Positions 1-11,748 of a stretch of 64,000 nucleotides of DNA are shown here, in pieces. The notes under the pieces are model-generated. The model was not told the origin of the DNA. It saw only the letters and a program-made list of their open reading frames with translations, and searched no databases. The translations under genes and the position numbers were made by a program. Every line of letters starts with the position of its first letter. The stretch's first letter is position 1. This stretch comes from Spinacia oleracea (lineage: Eukaryota > Streptophyta > Magnoliopsida > Caryophyllales > Amaranthaceae): NCBI RefSeq assembly GCF_020520425.1, contig NC_079492.1:117959157-118023156 (forward strand). The letters are read 5' to 3'.

Positions 1-889
1 CATGAATTGGTTGCACATGTAGGCGACTTTGGGCTAGCCAAGATACTCATACAAGGCATAAACAATAGCTATGCTGATCAATCTACTTCAATTGGAGTTA
101 GAGGAACTATTGGTTACACTCCTCCAGGTAACTTCATCCACGTTTTCATCATAAAAATATTGATATTTTGATATTACATTTTAAGTTTCAGGTTTTTGTA
201 TTTTACTACTTTATAAATTTTAATTTCATATTTACGACCTTAATTTTATGAATTATTTTATATTCTCAATCTCTTAATGAATTTCATCTTAGAGAAGCTG
301 GTTAAGGGAAGTCCATATGGACCGGAAATTAAATTGGATGTGTTAAAAAGTGGTGAATACAAAATGTTGCATAAATTAAACTTATAAATATAAAATTACA
401 TTTGATAAGGCGGTAACTACAAAAACCTGCAACTTAAAATGTGGTAATTATGAAAAAGCCTAAAAATAATAACATGATATGAATGCAGAATATGGTTTGG
501 GAAATGAGGTGTCTACAACAGGCGATGTCTATAGTTTTGGAATCCTTTTACTAGAAATGTTTACCGGAAAGAGGCCGACTAATGACATGTTTAAGGGGAG
601 CCTTAGCCTGCATAGCTTTGCGAAAAAAGCTATACCCAACGAGATCACGACAATTGTAGATAAAACTCTTATGGAAGACATAGACAAAGAGGACAAGACA
701 ACTAAGAATGTGATGTTGGAGGTCTTAATTTTAATACTTGGAGTAGCAATTTCCTGCTCAACAGATGTACCACAAGAAAGGTTAGACATGAGTGATGTTG
801 CGGCTAATCTGTCATTAATCAGAAGCAAGTTTCTTGACAACGACGGAGATTTCAAGCAGGTAATAATGAATCAAAGACTGGTCATTTAA
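1..889 (+). CDS. LRR receptor-like kinase, C-terminal part of the kinase domain (partial)
   Basis: This is the 3' end of a plasma-membrane LRR receptor-like serine/threonine kinase of the Xa21/EFR/At3g47570 type; the 5' part lies outside the window. Exon 1 (1-127) reads [14 protein letters not shown], the DFG activation segment, and runs to GTIGYTPP. A 361 bp intron (128 GT to 488 AG) splits the next codon, and exon 2 resumes at 489 with [20 protein letters not shown], completing the APE-like motif (here PPE) and subdomain IX with its conserved [15 protein letters not shown] is characteristic of this subfamily. The last exon either ends at 889 or splices at 859 to 951, which would end the protein with one valine and TAG at 954. 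No disruption is visible in the part present. The family senses extracellular ligands through the LRRs; the ligand cannot be inferred. Confidence 0.85.
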
Positions 890-1939
890 AAATAAAGTAG
901 ATGATTTTTATTTGAAGGTAAATGTGGTTTTTATTTTAATTCGGTTATAGGTGTAGGAACACATCAGGACAAGTTGAAACATCAAGTGGATAGATTTCGA
1001 AGATTTGTTGTTATAAGAATTAAGAGCATTTAGGATTTGGGCCCCCGCAAATGCAACACCTTGTCACTGATGAAATGTGGTACATGTTGTCACTATTTCC
1101 TCTACGATGCTTGAGTGACCGGGTTATGAGATAGATGAAGATGAGAGTATCACCTTCTGTTAGAAAAAATTAAGACATGATAGAAATCATAGAATACTTC
1201 TTCCTTCATGTTTATTTTTTTTTGTTTCTCAATGGATCTCAAAGACTCAAATGTAATGTAATTATATATGTAATGTGAAATCTTACTTTATCTTTCCTCA
1301 ACAATTAAAACATTTTTCGTATATTGCTTATTACTCTTATCATTGCAACAACTAATAAAAGAACATTAATTTCTCTCTCTTAAAAAATGATAGAGAGAGA
1401 AGCTCTTAATAAAGGAGGATTTCTTCCTAAGTTCCTCCACCTTTATTCATGTCAAAAATGAACCTCCCTTCTATCTTTGTTTATGTGCCTCTTATGAGCT
1501 ATTGTTCCTTTGAATAATCATGTCATATTGTTCCGAATTTAAGCAAGCTTGTTCTTGCTTTTTGGCCCTGCATTGCAAGATGCCTATGACAAATTTAAGC
1601 ATTGTTCATAATTTTCATCATTATTTCATTGAACATTGTTTTTGGATTTGGTACTTCTTATTGTTTATGTCTCTGCCTATTGCTTGGATAATAATTTGAG
1701 TAAAGAAATAATTAATCTATATCATTGGATCTTTAATGTTTTGAAAGGATTTTATATCCCTGTCCATGGCTTTTGAGGCTTAAATGAAACTTTGTGGATA
1801 TTTTGTCTATGTCATCTGAAAGGCTTTAGTTGATTTTTTTTCTCCAGGAAATTTGTTGTTTTGGATTTATGTTTGGATCGTTAAATCAGGGTTTTAGTCA
1901 AGCTTTTTACTTTGTGTTTTTTACTTGACCATTTAATTT
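890..1939. other. Gene-less T-rich stretch downstream of the kinase
   Basis: This holds the likely 3' UTR of the kinase and AT-rich DNA. I see no coding region, inverted repeat or RNA gene. A possible final 6 bp coding piece of the kinase (GTG TAG, 951-956) lies at its start. Confidence 0.5.
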
Positions 1940-1961
1940 TTGTGGGTGATGTTCAAAGTCC

Positions 1962-2390
1962 TTGGATCTTGGTCATCTTGCTCTATCTTTCTCGCCGATG
2001 GTGGGTCGTCACTCTACCCCTCCAGCTTCGCCGGCCAACCCCGTGCCTCTTCGACACAAGTCGTCGTTGATTTGTCTCCGCCGCGTCCTCGTCTCCAATT
2101 GTTGTGTGTGCTCTTTCAATTCGTTCTCGCCTGGTGGTTTTTGTCTAACAGAGATGAATAATTTTGGATGTCATATTTGTTATCAGTCGAAATTTTATAA
2201 GCTTCCTTTTCCTAGAAGTGACAACAAAGCCAAACATAATTTTCATTTAGTGCAGATTGAACTATGGAGACCTTTTAGAGTTGCTGCTCTCAATGGTGCT
2301 TCGTATTTTTTTACCATCCTAGATGATAATAGTAGAACCACATGACTTTTTTGTTACATAAAGAGTCAAGTATACTGGTGAGCTAATACA
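1962..2390 (+). mobile_element. Decayed Ty1/copia integrase fragment
   Basis: From about 2150 the reading frame gives NNFGCHICYQSKFYKLPFPR and then a stretch with LRPF..ALNGASYFFTILDDNSRTT. This matches the zinc-binding CxxC end and the start of the integrase core (the W/LGPy...yFltivDDhSR signature, first catalytic Asp) of copia polyproteins. A stop at about 2343 is followed in frame by LFCYIKSQVY, which continues the copia similarity, so the copy is dead. The reading frame upstream of 2150 is proline- and leucine-rich and not recognisable. Only about 240 bp of pol is left, and no LTRs could be paired with it. Confidence 0.7.
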
Positions 2391-4259
2391 GTTTTGATGA
2401 TGACAAACAAAAGTAATCAACTAACATGATTTTCAAGTTTATGTGTGCAAGGATCATTAATGAAAGGTTGTGCTAACATCATCAATAATAGATCTTATTG
2501 GAGGTTAATGATAGTGAGATGCTAATAGAAAAGAAGCATATAATCCCGAGCTGGATTTGCAGAGAAGTTCCTAATAATTATGAACTCTAGACAAACTAAA
2601 AATTACAAAGTTCATGCGGAGGAACTGGAACTCCAGACGAGGTAGAGGAACTCCTAAAGAGAAGGAGCTGTTCCCGAGAGAGAACTCAAAGAAAAGAAAT
2701 CTGAATGTATGAGTTTACATTCCAGGCTTCAATGTGAGAAAACAAGAACTGAGTGTTGCAGAACTCGTGTCAGTGGAACTCGTGCTGCAGAACTCGTGCC
2801 AGTGGAACTCAATCTAGAAATTTAGTCTGCATCCTAAAATCTAAGAGTCAAAAACGTTAATATTTATTCATCTAGTTGTCAGTTAGTTTATGATATAAAC
2901 ATGCATTTTGGATTTATTTGAGAGTTTTACTTTGATTAAAAGTTTTATAATAAATAGTAATTGACTAAATCTAGGATTCTTTATAAGATAAAATTAGATT
3001 TAGATTTTAGAATAAATTCATTAAATTAATTAGTTAATTAGAGTCCTATAAATTTGGGAATTCTAGGTAGTCAAAGCTTAATATAGGTAATTAAGTAAAT
3101 CAATCAGTTAGGTTCCTAATTGCTTGGGAATCCTATTGAGTCATTAATTAATTCATGTTGCACTTAACTGACATATTAGTGGGTTGGTTTTAGGAACATG
3201 GAGATCATGCTTAGAGATTTTCTTGTATCACATGTAGTGGTTAAAATCATGGAGTAATGACCAGTTTCATTCATTCCAAATTGTATGACGTCACAGTCAT
3301 TCCACAAAGGGTATGATTCACGTGAAAGGTCTTTTAAAAAATATATGTGTTACACGAGTCACAACATTGAAAGTTTCACGTTCCACTGAAAGTTTCAGTT
3401 CCTTATGTTCTTGTGCGTTTCACATATTGTATCAAGTTTGGGGTGAGTGAGCTCCTGTTGTATTTGGAAAAACATGGAGATAAGTCTTGCGAGAGTTTTA
3501 GGTTCAACTGAGCGTGAAGGGTATAACTTAGGTTGATCGAGTTTCTATTAAGTTGTAACAAGGTCGTTAGCTTGATGAATGGAACTCATCGTTAAAATCT
3601 CATTTGGACGTGGTTTTATCTTCTTGATAATTTTCAAGAATATTTCCACGCTAAAATTTCTTTTGCATTACATTCCTTTGGAGATTTTTTTTTAACGGAG
3701 TATTATGCTTTTTTGGGGGAATTATTAATTAGGTTTAAAATATATTTATGACATCATCATCCGATTGTTTTAGCCGAAATACGATATCGGGTTGTAATTT
3801 AAAGTACAGGATTAAGTTTGAAGTTGTAATTCGTAAAAGTTTGAGGTTGTAATTCGTCAAGTAAAAACTTTATTAGGTTGTAATTGGCAAATTTTACTTT
3901 ACTTATTGATAAATCAAATATATTAATGTTTGGAGATGGGGTTTGTCAAACGCAATAAAAGAAAATTGTGAATTACTAGTGTTGTTGTCTTGTATAGTTG
4001 TATGGTTGTATTGAAATAAATGATAAATAGTGTTGTTATCTTGTACGGTTGTAGTGATAATGTTGAAAACCTGTATTTCACTTCCTTTCATTTACTTTGT
4101 TTTGCATCAAATTTGAAGGAGTCAATTCTTATTGTGTGGTTGGAAATGCGAGATGTCATATCTAAATATGGCTCAGCTAGTCAAGTCGTCTCTAAGACTC
4201 AGCTAGTCAAGTCGTCTCTAAGACTCTACCTGCTCGAAACAACATCAGTTATTTGTAGG
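2391..4259. other. Gene-less region with degenerate GGAACTC repeats
   Basis: No gene is recognised. At 2560-2825 the word GGAACTC/GAACTCGTG recurs about ten times (for example two copies of AACTCGTGCCAGTGGAACTC-like sequence near 2765-2812), giving a degenerate minisatellite. The stretch from about 2380, starting near TTTTGATGATGACAAACAAAAG, resembles sequence seen in some copia LTRs, but no second LTR copy is visible. At 4183-4222 a 26 bp unit (AGACTCAGCTAGTCAAGTCGTCTCT-like) is repeated twice in tandem. Confidence 0.4.
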
Positions 4260-4268
4260 GTTTGTGCC
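4260..4268. repeat. 9 bp target-site duplication, left copy
   Basis: GTTTGTGCC lies immediately outside the left terminal inverted repeat and is identical to 29832-29840. A 9 bp duplication is the classic length for Mutator-superfamily insertions. Confidence 0.9.
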
Positions 4269-4316
4269 GAGGTTGTCTAAATCGATACTGGGTATACCAT
4301 AACAATGGTATACTAG
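4269..4316 (+). repeat. MULE left terminal inverted repeat
   Basis: Begins GAGGTTGTCT and contains ATACTGGGTATACCAT and AATGGTATACTAG. It aligns without gaps to the reverse complement of 29784-29831 with 37 of 48 positions identical by hand. Its inner half is itself nearly palindromic (GGTATACCAT ... ATGGTATAC). Confidence 0.88.
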
Positions 4317-5415
4317 GGACATGTTGGTAATTTTAAGTGGAGTAAAGGTGGGTGGCCCACCATTAAGTACAACTTCTGATTTTTTCAACTTCTCTCTCTA
4401 AAAATCTGTTCCAAAATTTGAATTTCAAATTTTTGTTAATTTCAGTTTTTCTTTTATTTCAATTTTATAATTTACTGATTATTAATTTAATGTAATGTAA
4501 AAAATCAGGTGGGTTTCATTTTTACAGTTTATTTCCAAAATACGGTTCTTTCGTCTTCTTCCTCCTTGCGTGCTCTCCCGCTCAATTGTTCTCCCTTCAA
4601 ATTCTCCGGCAAGAACTTCCCAAATTGTCAGTCTCTCGTTAGAAGGTTAGCCACTTCGTGACCGGTTTCCAATTCATACCTTCCAAAAAGGGTGTTTGCC
4701 AGGGCGATTATAATCGGTGATATTTGTTAACTAACGAACTGCTCAACTTTTCCAGGTGAAGTTAATTTTTTTCTGTATGAATTGATGTTTAGTTCTTGTT
4801 TTGGTAATATTTTATGTTTTCACAGTTTTTTGGGGCTGATTTCAACTTGAGTTTTTCCATTTCCTTTTTCTTTTTCTAATGTTTCACCATTTTGTTTGAC
4901 AATTGTGTTGCTGATGAATTGAAAGTGAATTTTTTTCACAATTATGTTCTAATTACTTGAAGTAGCTCTTGTTATGGAAATTTAAGTGTGTATCTTTAAT
5001 TTAGTGATGAAGTAGCTATTTTTATGGACTTTTCATATTTTGGGGTTAATTAGTGGTTAATTTGTGGTTATTATGCGAATTTTATACTGTGATGTTTGTT
5101 GTTGAATTACTTTCCTAGTCGAATTAAGTAATTTGATAAGCCTTCGTTTAGGTAAAGTTAAACTGATATGAAGCGGTGCCTGATTAATGTTTAATTCGTG
5201 TGATGGCATGCTTTTAAAACTACCTTTGTTTGTTTTATTGTTGTTTGATACTTGATCTGGTACCAAATGGAAAATATTACATATTTTGGTACATTTAGGT
5301 AAAGGATATATGATTTGGTATTTTCTTTGGTACCAAACCTAAATTACCAATGTGTTTTCTACTGTTATATCGAAGGTATGCATGGTATAATGATTGGTTA
5401 AATTGTATTTGTAGG
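4317..5415 (+). promoter_or_regulatory. Left subterminal region, promoter and 5' noncoding exon of the Ulp1-like gene
   Basis: There is no coding sequence. A pyrimidine-rich segment at about 4550-4755 looks like a 5' untranslated exon; a good donor (CCAG|GTGAAG at 4755/4756) and a good acceptor (TTTGTAG|G at 5414) bound a 659 bp intron that ends one base before the start codon. Three copies of the element's TTTGGTAC motif sit in this intron (5260, 5285, 5326), one of them the full palindrome. The transcription start is inferred, not seen. Confidence 0.5.
5326..5337. promoter_or_regulatory. Perfect palindromic copy of the dispersed motif
   Basis: TTTGGTACCAAA is a 12 bp perfect dyad; nearly all other sites match one half of it plus the central GTAC. 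This is the best single candidate for the full binding site of a dimeric protein. Confidence 0.6.
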
Positions 5416-8400
5416 ATGGTTATCAAGGGACAAAGTGGTAGCAGCAGCAAACCTAGGGTGAGTGTCACTGCTCATTTTATGAGTGTATCGTATTTGATGA
5501 TAATTGATAGTATGTATATTGTTATACGTTTATTAACAAGATATGTATTTCAATATTGTTTTTAAGGAAAAACGCGTGGAAGTTGCTCGGAATAGTAAGC
5601 TAAAGGGCAAAGACCCTGTCGTCGATGAAGAAATGGAAGAAGATGAGGAAGGGCGATCGCTGTCTGGGGATGACAGTGAAGAATCTATTTTTGACGGGGA
5701 TGCATATGAAGATGTTGAAGATGATGAATATGAGGATGAGATATATGAGGACGAAGAATTCGAGGATGAATTATGCCAGAGAACAGTGAAACGTGCGCCA
5801 AAGAAAAGGCAATTTGCTAAAAGTAGGAGGGTTATTGAAGTAGAGGAGGAAGAAGATATAGAAGACGAAGACGGTGAATATATGGATGGTGGGTATGAAG
5901 ATGAAGGAGAGGATGTTGTTGTTCGCGTTCAGAAAAGAGGGAAGAGTTGGAAGGAGGTCGGGCAGAATGCTTTGAAGAAGAAGGCACATCTGCAGATGAT
6001 GCGGAAGAGGCGTAGAGAGGATTATGATGATGTTGACGAGGGAAGGAGACCTGTGAAGAAGACGATACTTCCTGCGATGAAGCAGATGGGTAGGAAGTTT
6101 GATGAAACAGGGGTAGCAAAAGGAAAGCCCCCTACAAAACAGAAGGCAATCAGAGGGAATAACAGGAGGATGTTTGTGCGGGTATATAATTTTGAAATTT
6201 ATTCATTGTTTTTAAGGATTTTTATGGTATAATAATGTTTTTTCTACGTAGTTGATGCTAATGTTTTTTTCATATTTAGGTATCAATTCCCAAACATCCT
6301 ATGTCTAGGGGTGAGTATGTGAAGTTTCACGGCGTGGTAGTTGCTACTCAGCGGGCTAATTGTGGCCGGAAGGTACTATTGATCCTTTATTTAAAGATGA
6401 ATTGTGTATTTTGATTAGGTTTTGTCAGTTGATAATTTCAATTTTTCACTTAAACTATTATGTGTAGCAACCAAGCGTTATCTGTCGCACGGATGCATTT
6501 TCTAAGATTATTGCTGCTTTTGATGAGTCAAGGAGAAGTTGCGTTAGGAAAATGGGTTTCGGGGGGATGTTGGATTTGAAAATATCCAAGCTACCTAGGC
6601 AGCTGTGCTACTGGCTGATGTCCCGGTTGGATGGGGGTAACAGTTACCTTGTTGGAGGGGACGGCCATGTGTTGCCGATAACTGCTTCCCATTGGGAATA
6701 TGTATTCGGATTCCAGAACAGCGGTCTTCCGGTGCCAGTGAAGGAGTCTGATCTTCCTCCAGGCACCCTTAAAGCGATGGCCCTCAAGTATGGTGAAAAG
6801 AATACATCAACCTCAAAGAGCACAATAATCATAGCAAAATCTGTAAAGGAATTGGCAGGGCCGGTTGACGGTGAAGGAAAGATAAAGCCCCTGGCTAATC
6901 AGCGTGATAGGGCCTCGTTCATGGAAAATTTCATGATTGTGTTGCTGGGGCAGATTTTATGTCCTTCTACCGATGGGGGTAACATGTCTTTAAAATTGCT
7001 AGGTGCAGTTTCCGTGGCAAAGAATGCATCACTGTACAATTGGTGTGAGTTTTGTCACACATGGCTTTTAGACTACGGAGACGCTTGTCAGCGGAAGATA
7101 GACCATCAGGGGTATGCCGCTGGGACTGGTGGTTGTGTGTTGTTTTTGCTGGTGCGTCTATCTTACTGAAATATTTAATGTTTTAAATTATATAAAAGGT
7201 TAATACTGTTATTGTTGTGGTGTTAGTATCCTGTCTTATATTACAGTGCCTTACCTGAAAGTGGATTTGTTTTACAGATTTTCTACCTAGACCATTTATG
7301 CAGGCATCCTGTGAGATGGGATGAGTTTCCCAGGATCAAAGTCTGGACACAAGACGAAGTGGATGAGGCCAAGAATCGGGATAGGAAAGCGAGTGAAGAT
7401 TATGGAAGGATTACGGTGGGTAACTGGTTGTTAGTCGGTCGTATTTGTCATATTAAATTTTGTATTATCTAATCTGACTGAAATCTATTCCTTTTATAAT
7501 CTTTCCAGACTGTTGATGTTGTGTACGAGGATCCTCATCCCCTTTACGGCAGGGAGGGTAGACGGTCTCCCGCAGTAGAGGTTGCTGAGATGGTAGCACA
7601 GATGACTTCTTCAGAATGGAGACGCACCCTAGCTCAGGAGGTCACAGAGATGGTATGGGAAGTTAAACGCTTTCCTCAATTTTATGTTGATGTTAGTGAT
7701 TAATAGCCATAAATGTTTTAGGGTTTCAAATAGTACTCATAAATGTCTTTAGGTGTACCATATGAATGATATTGATGTTGTTTGGTACTCTCTGTAGTGG
7801 GATAATTTTCAAATATTGAGTGTTAGTGATAAACAGGCATACATGTTTAACTAGTAAAAAATAGTACTCATGTCTGTGTGTATGAATTACTTTACCTTTT
7901 TTTCTGTTTAGGTTATGGGGCAGCTTGCTCCATTATTGCAAGATCGCCGGGGCGTATCCCGTGAAAGAGGAATGAGGTCATATCATGCTACCGATCATTT
8001 GACGATAGATGTTGATGGTGTGGCTATGCCGTTGGACAAGTCTGTCAATAAGGTGCTTACAGAGTTGGATGCCGATGACGATTTCGATGTGGAGTTGCAA
8101 CCGTCTGATGGGGGACGTGTATTTGTGGGCCCTCATGGGAGTGTGCCAGTTATGAATCCCCTAGACCCGGTCAGCCACGGTGATGTACCTTTGGTCCACA
8201 CTGCTGTCAGCCACGGTGATGTACCTTTGGTCCACACTGCTGTCAGCCACGGTGATGTACCTTTGGTCCACACTGCTGATGATGTTGGTGTAGTAGCAAC
8301 TGAGCCAGAAACAAGCAAGCACCCGGTCGACCAAACACATCAGCACGGACAAGTTCAAGCTGGTGACGGGCCACCTTCAGATGGAATGTCATCGGAGAAG

Positions 8401-10331
8401 GTGGGACAGCTGGGTGTAGTTGAAGACAAAGAGGATGATGAAGACAAAGGTGAGGAGAATGTTGAGGAGCCGGAAGAGCAGGATGGTGGCGTCAAGGATG
8501 GGGGGCCGAATAACAGGGATGATGACGATGATGAGGGACCGGCTAATGGTCCTGTGCAAGGAACGGTTGCAGCATCGCCCTTGGAGAACATCGCTCAAGA
8601 GAACCCCTCTGAAGATAAGAACAGTGAAGAGAACACCAGTCAAGATAACCCCACTGAAGGGAAGACCACTGATGAGAATCTCCAAACTGATGACCAAGAA
8701 CGACCACGGGAGAAATTGATCCTAAGGATTCCGAGAACAAACCCAAAAACACGCTATCGGCAGACGCGAGTACGAATGACAAAACTTGAGAGTGACGTAG
8801 TAGCTTATGTGGAGTCATACAATCCTAAAGGGAAAGAGCAGTACGTTCTACAACTTTTACTCATGTAACACTTCAGTACGTTGTATACACTAATGTACGT
8901 TGTACATTTATGTAATGATAATCACTTGTATCTGTATTTTATGTTTGCAGGGGGGCCATGCTTATCGAGTGTGATGGTAATGATGCAAATCGGATGATGT
9001 GCTACTCGGTTGTGCGTCCTAGGGAGTACGTGCATTCCCAGTACGTTCGGGCCGTTGCAAACATATACAACAGGGAATGGGCTCTGGAATACCCAACGAA
9101 TTCTCGCAGAATCATGCTGGACTCCTCATTTGCGGTATGTTCTCCTAATATTCACCATTAATGAAATCAATAAAGTAAGCGTACGAGGTTTCTTAGTTTT
9201 TGGTTGTTGTGCTTTACAGTATCAGAAATTAAAGACGAGGGAAACATATGCTGGTCTGCTGAAGAAGTGGTTCACCCCTCTCCAGAAGATTGTGTCAGCT
9301 GATATATCCGTGGTAAGTCTAATTAGTCTTTTTACTCCATGTTTAGATGTCTGATTATACGCCAACAACATGTGTCTGACTATTTTCGGACTAATAACTG
9401 AGTGATGAGGCCGTATTTTAAGGATTTGGAAATAAGTTCCTACATGCCTTTTACGTTGAATGATTGCTCTCTATTTGGTCAGTTCGGGATTTGTCTTCTT
9501 TTTGAGGAACGTCCTTGTACAATTTGTTATTTTAGTTTTTGGTGTATTAATTGTCCGCGACACACAGGTATGCGATTTGTAAGAATTTGTAATTATCATG
9601 TCCAGGTCTATGTTCCAGTTGTGGACAACGGACATTGGTGGTGAGTTGCTTTTGCACTGAAAGAACAGAAGATATGGTTCATTGACAGCATGTATACTAA
9701 TCCTGCTTCCGAGCATTCTGGGGATGTTAAAAAATTGGTATCTAATCATGTGATATGTAGTTTTTACTTAGTTTTTACTTAACCTGGTTTGGTGGGAGTT
9801 TAAGAACATTGACTTCACTCATTTTATTGTACTCACATAATACGGTCTCCTCATTCCAGATAGCAGCTGTGGAGTACGTTCTACATTGGAGGGACACGCA
9901 GTATAATACAGCTCCTGTTTGGAAGTTGAAGCAAATGCATACTTGGCCCTTGGACTCCATTAGCTTCCCTGACTACAACGACAAGTACTGTTTATGCTAC
10001 CTTTTCATCGTCGAGTAACCACCTTAAGTCTTACTGATATGTTTTGTTTGGCTTTGTAGTCATGCGTGTGGAATAGTAATGCTTATGGCTATCCAGGAAA
10101 GTGCAAGGGCATTTACAAAGATGATGCAAGTGGTAAGTCCTCTACTACTGTAACTGTAAGTGCTATACCCCCACACTATAAACTTACAGTTGTCTTTTCA
10201 AACTTGTTTTGGGACAGGGGGACATCAATGTAGCTCGGAAGGCACTGTTTTTGTCTCACTTGAATTCAGATTTCAACTCCTGCCGCCCGCTTCTTCCCCA
10301 AATCGTTGCAACCCACTGCCCAGTTCGTTGA
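5416..10331 (+). pseudogene. Ulp1-like (C48) cysteine protease gene of the MULE, one stop codon
   Basis: Thirteen coding exons can be joined in frame through canonical GT/AG sites: 5416-5457, 5567-6181, 6280-6372, 6468-7151, 7278-7415, 7509-7652, 7912-8840, 8951-9134, 9220-9312, 9606-9737, 9860-9984, 10060-10132, 10218-10331, about 1,121 codons. The N-terminal 200 residues are acidic (EDDEYEDEIYEDEEFEDE) then basic. The fourth exon holds the plant mobile-type domain usual in Ulp1 MULE proteins (LPRQLCYWLMSRLD ... LPITASHWEYVFGF), followed by IFYLDHLCRHPVRWDEFPRI. The protease core is at the C-terminus: VYVPVVDNGHWW (catalytic His), KIWFIDS (Asp) and NHACGIVML (Cys). Codon 9642-9644 directly after HWW is TGA, although the protein similarity continues at once (VAFALKEQKIWFIDS). 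So this copy carries a nonsense mutation, unless that base is a sequencing error. Such proteases remove SUMO-like peptides; in MULEs their role is unknown. Confidence 0.82.
8170..8277 (+). repeat. Three tandem 36 bp coding repeats in the Ulp1-like gene
   Basis: The 12-residue unit VSHGDVPLVHTA occurs three times in a row with near-identical DNA, in the acidic linker between the N-terminal domain and the protease. Being in frame it changes only linker length. The near identity says the expansion is recent. Confidence 0.95.
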
Positions 10332-11748
10332 TGTTTGGTCGTGCTTCATCTGCTAACGTTTAGGGTTTTTAACTGAGAAAACAATTGCACACTTATCTGG
10401 TCATTTTTTGAAATGTGATTAACGCGTGAACTAAATCATAGTTGTTGTCTTTTGATACTCACGTTATTCCTAGGAGATGGGATTCATTGCTTGCAGGTAT
10501 GTTTTGTAAGTTTTGTGGTATGCTTTGTATCGTGCATTAAAGATTTACAATACGAGTTTGGTACGTGTTGTGGTACTTAATAGGTTGTTTGGTACCGTTA
10601 TTAGAAAAGTTTGGGTACAATCTACGAGTTTGGTACAGCCTGAACTTTGTTCCGGCTTTGCATGGTACCAAGCATAAATTGAGTACCAAACAAGATCAGA
10701 TATGTACCACACGAACATTAGTAATTGTTGCTACAAAAGTTGGATGATTAAGAGTTAGACAAAATAGTACGAAAACACGGTGACCTCAGTAATCAAAATT
10801 TGCGGTGTTTATGAATTTAGTCAATAACTATTTTTCATTTCAGCAGTGTTTATTGTTATAAAGGATAAAAATGTTATATCAGGTCCTAAGTCAGGTCCGA
10901 TCCGTTCGACAGGCTGGTAATTTTGTATCGAAATACAATTTTGACACATTAGTTTTTTTAGATACATAAGTACTGGCACACGAGTTGAGATATTAAGAGT
11001 GAAATTAACGGTTGCTACAAAACATTAAGTACTGGCACACGAGTTGAGATACATAAGTACTGGCGCACGAATTTCTACATTTTGTATAATTCATCCTGAA
11101 ATCCATCCAAAAAAACAAGAGCATTATATATATGTTTATGCAGATCGTGTGAAGTAGTTTCCATTATTAAGTAGTTTCCATTATTTAAAGCGAAGAGGGT
11201 AATACGAATCATGGATTACATTATCCCCCGTTACCATTGGGTAATATGATTCTGGACGGTTCTTTGTAAATGAACTATTTAATTTTCGGTAATATTAATC
11301 ATATGTTATAAGGGTTACAGTTTGGTATACCTCTTCTATTTGATTCGGACTCATCTGATTACTAATATGAGATAAAAACGTACAATACCTTGGTTTGGTA
11401 CATTATCAGCCGTAAATTATCACCCGTTTGGTATCAAGTTCGGTAGTTGGGTTTTTATTGTGGTTAATTCTCGTTAATTTGAATTTGAAAATTGAAAAAT
11501 GTGATCTTTTGTATGGTTTGTAGAGTAATCTGGAATCAACACATAAACATATGTTTAAACTAACCAAATCACACTTTTACATTCACACTAACCAAATCAA
11601 AGGAAATATTATGCTGAAGGAGGATGTCAAACACACAGGGTAATTAAAAAAATAACTAAAGCAATACATTTGTGAAATATGAAACAATCACCCAGCTAAC
11701 ACTATGGCATTGAAATAATAGTATGCAAATGGCCAGACTTCCAGGACA
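10332..11748. other. Intergenic DNA between the protease gene and the tandem gene pair
   Basis: No gene is visible. It is the densest patch of the element's motif: five TTTGGTAC/GTACCAAA cores lie at 10557-11401, four of them within 134 bp (10557, 10588, 10629, 10683), with near-misses at 10570 and 10658. At 10967-11070 the phrase ACTGGCRCACGAGTTGAGATA is repeated about three times. A duplicated segment shared with 12777-12835 starts at about 11560. Confidence 0.6.

Noticed and set aside
2391-4259. Complete LTR of a copia element next to the integrase remnant
   Set aside because: No second copy, no primer-binding site and no TG...CA ends could be identified.
5326-5337. KpnI-type GGTACC palindrome as an ordinary restriction-site coincidence
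   Set aside because: The enrichment extends three bases beyond GGTACC and is confined to the MULE, so chance palindromes do not explain it.
8133-8697. Several minus-strand frames, some with perfect repeats
   Set aside because: Antisense shadows of the repeated and acidic linker of the Ulp1-like protein.
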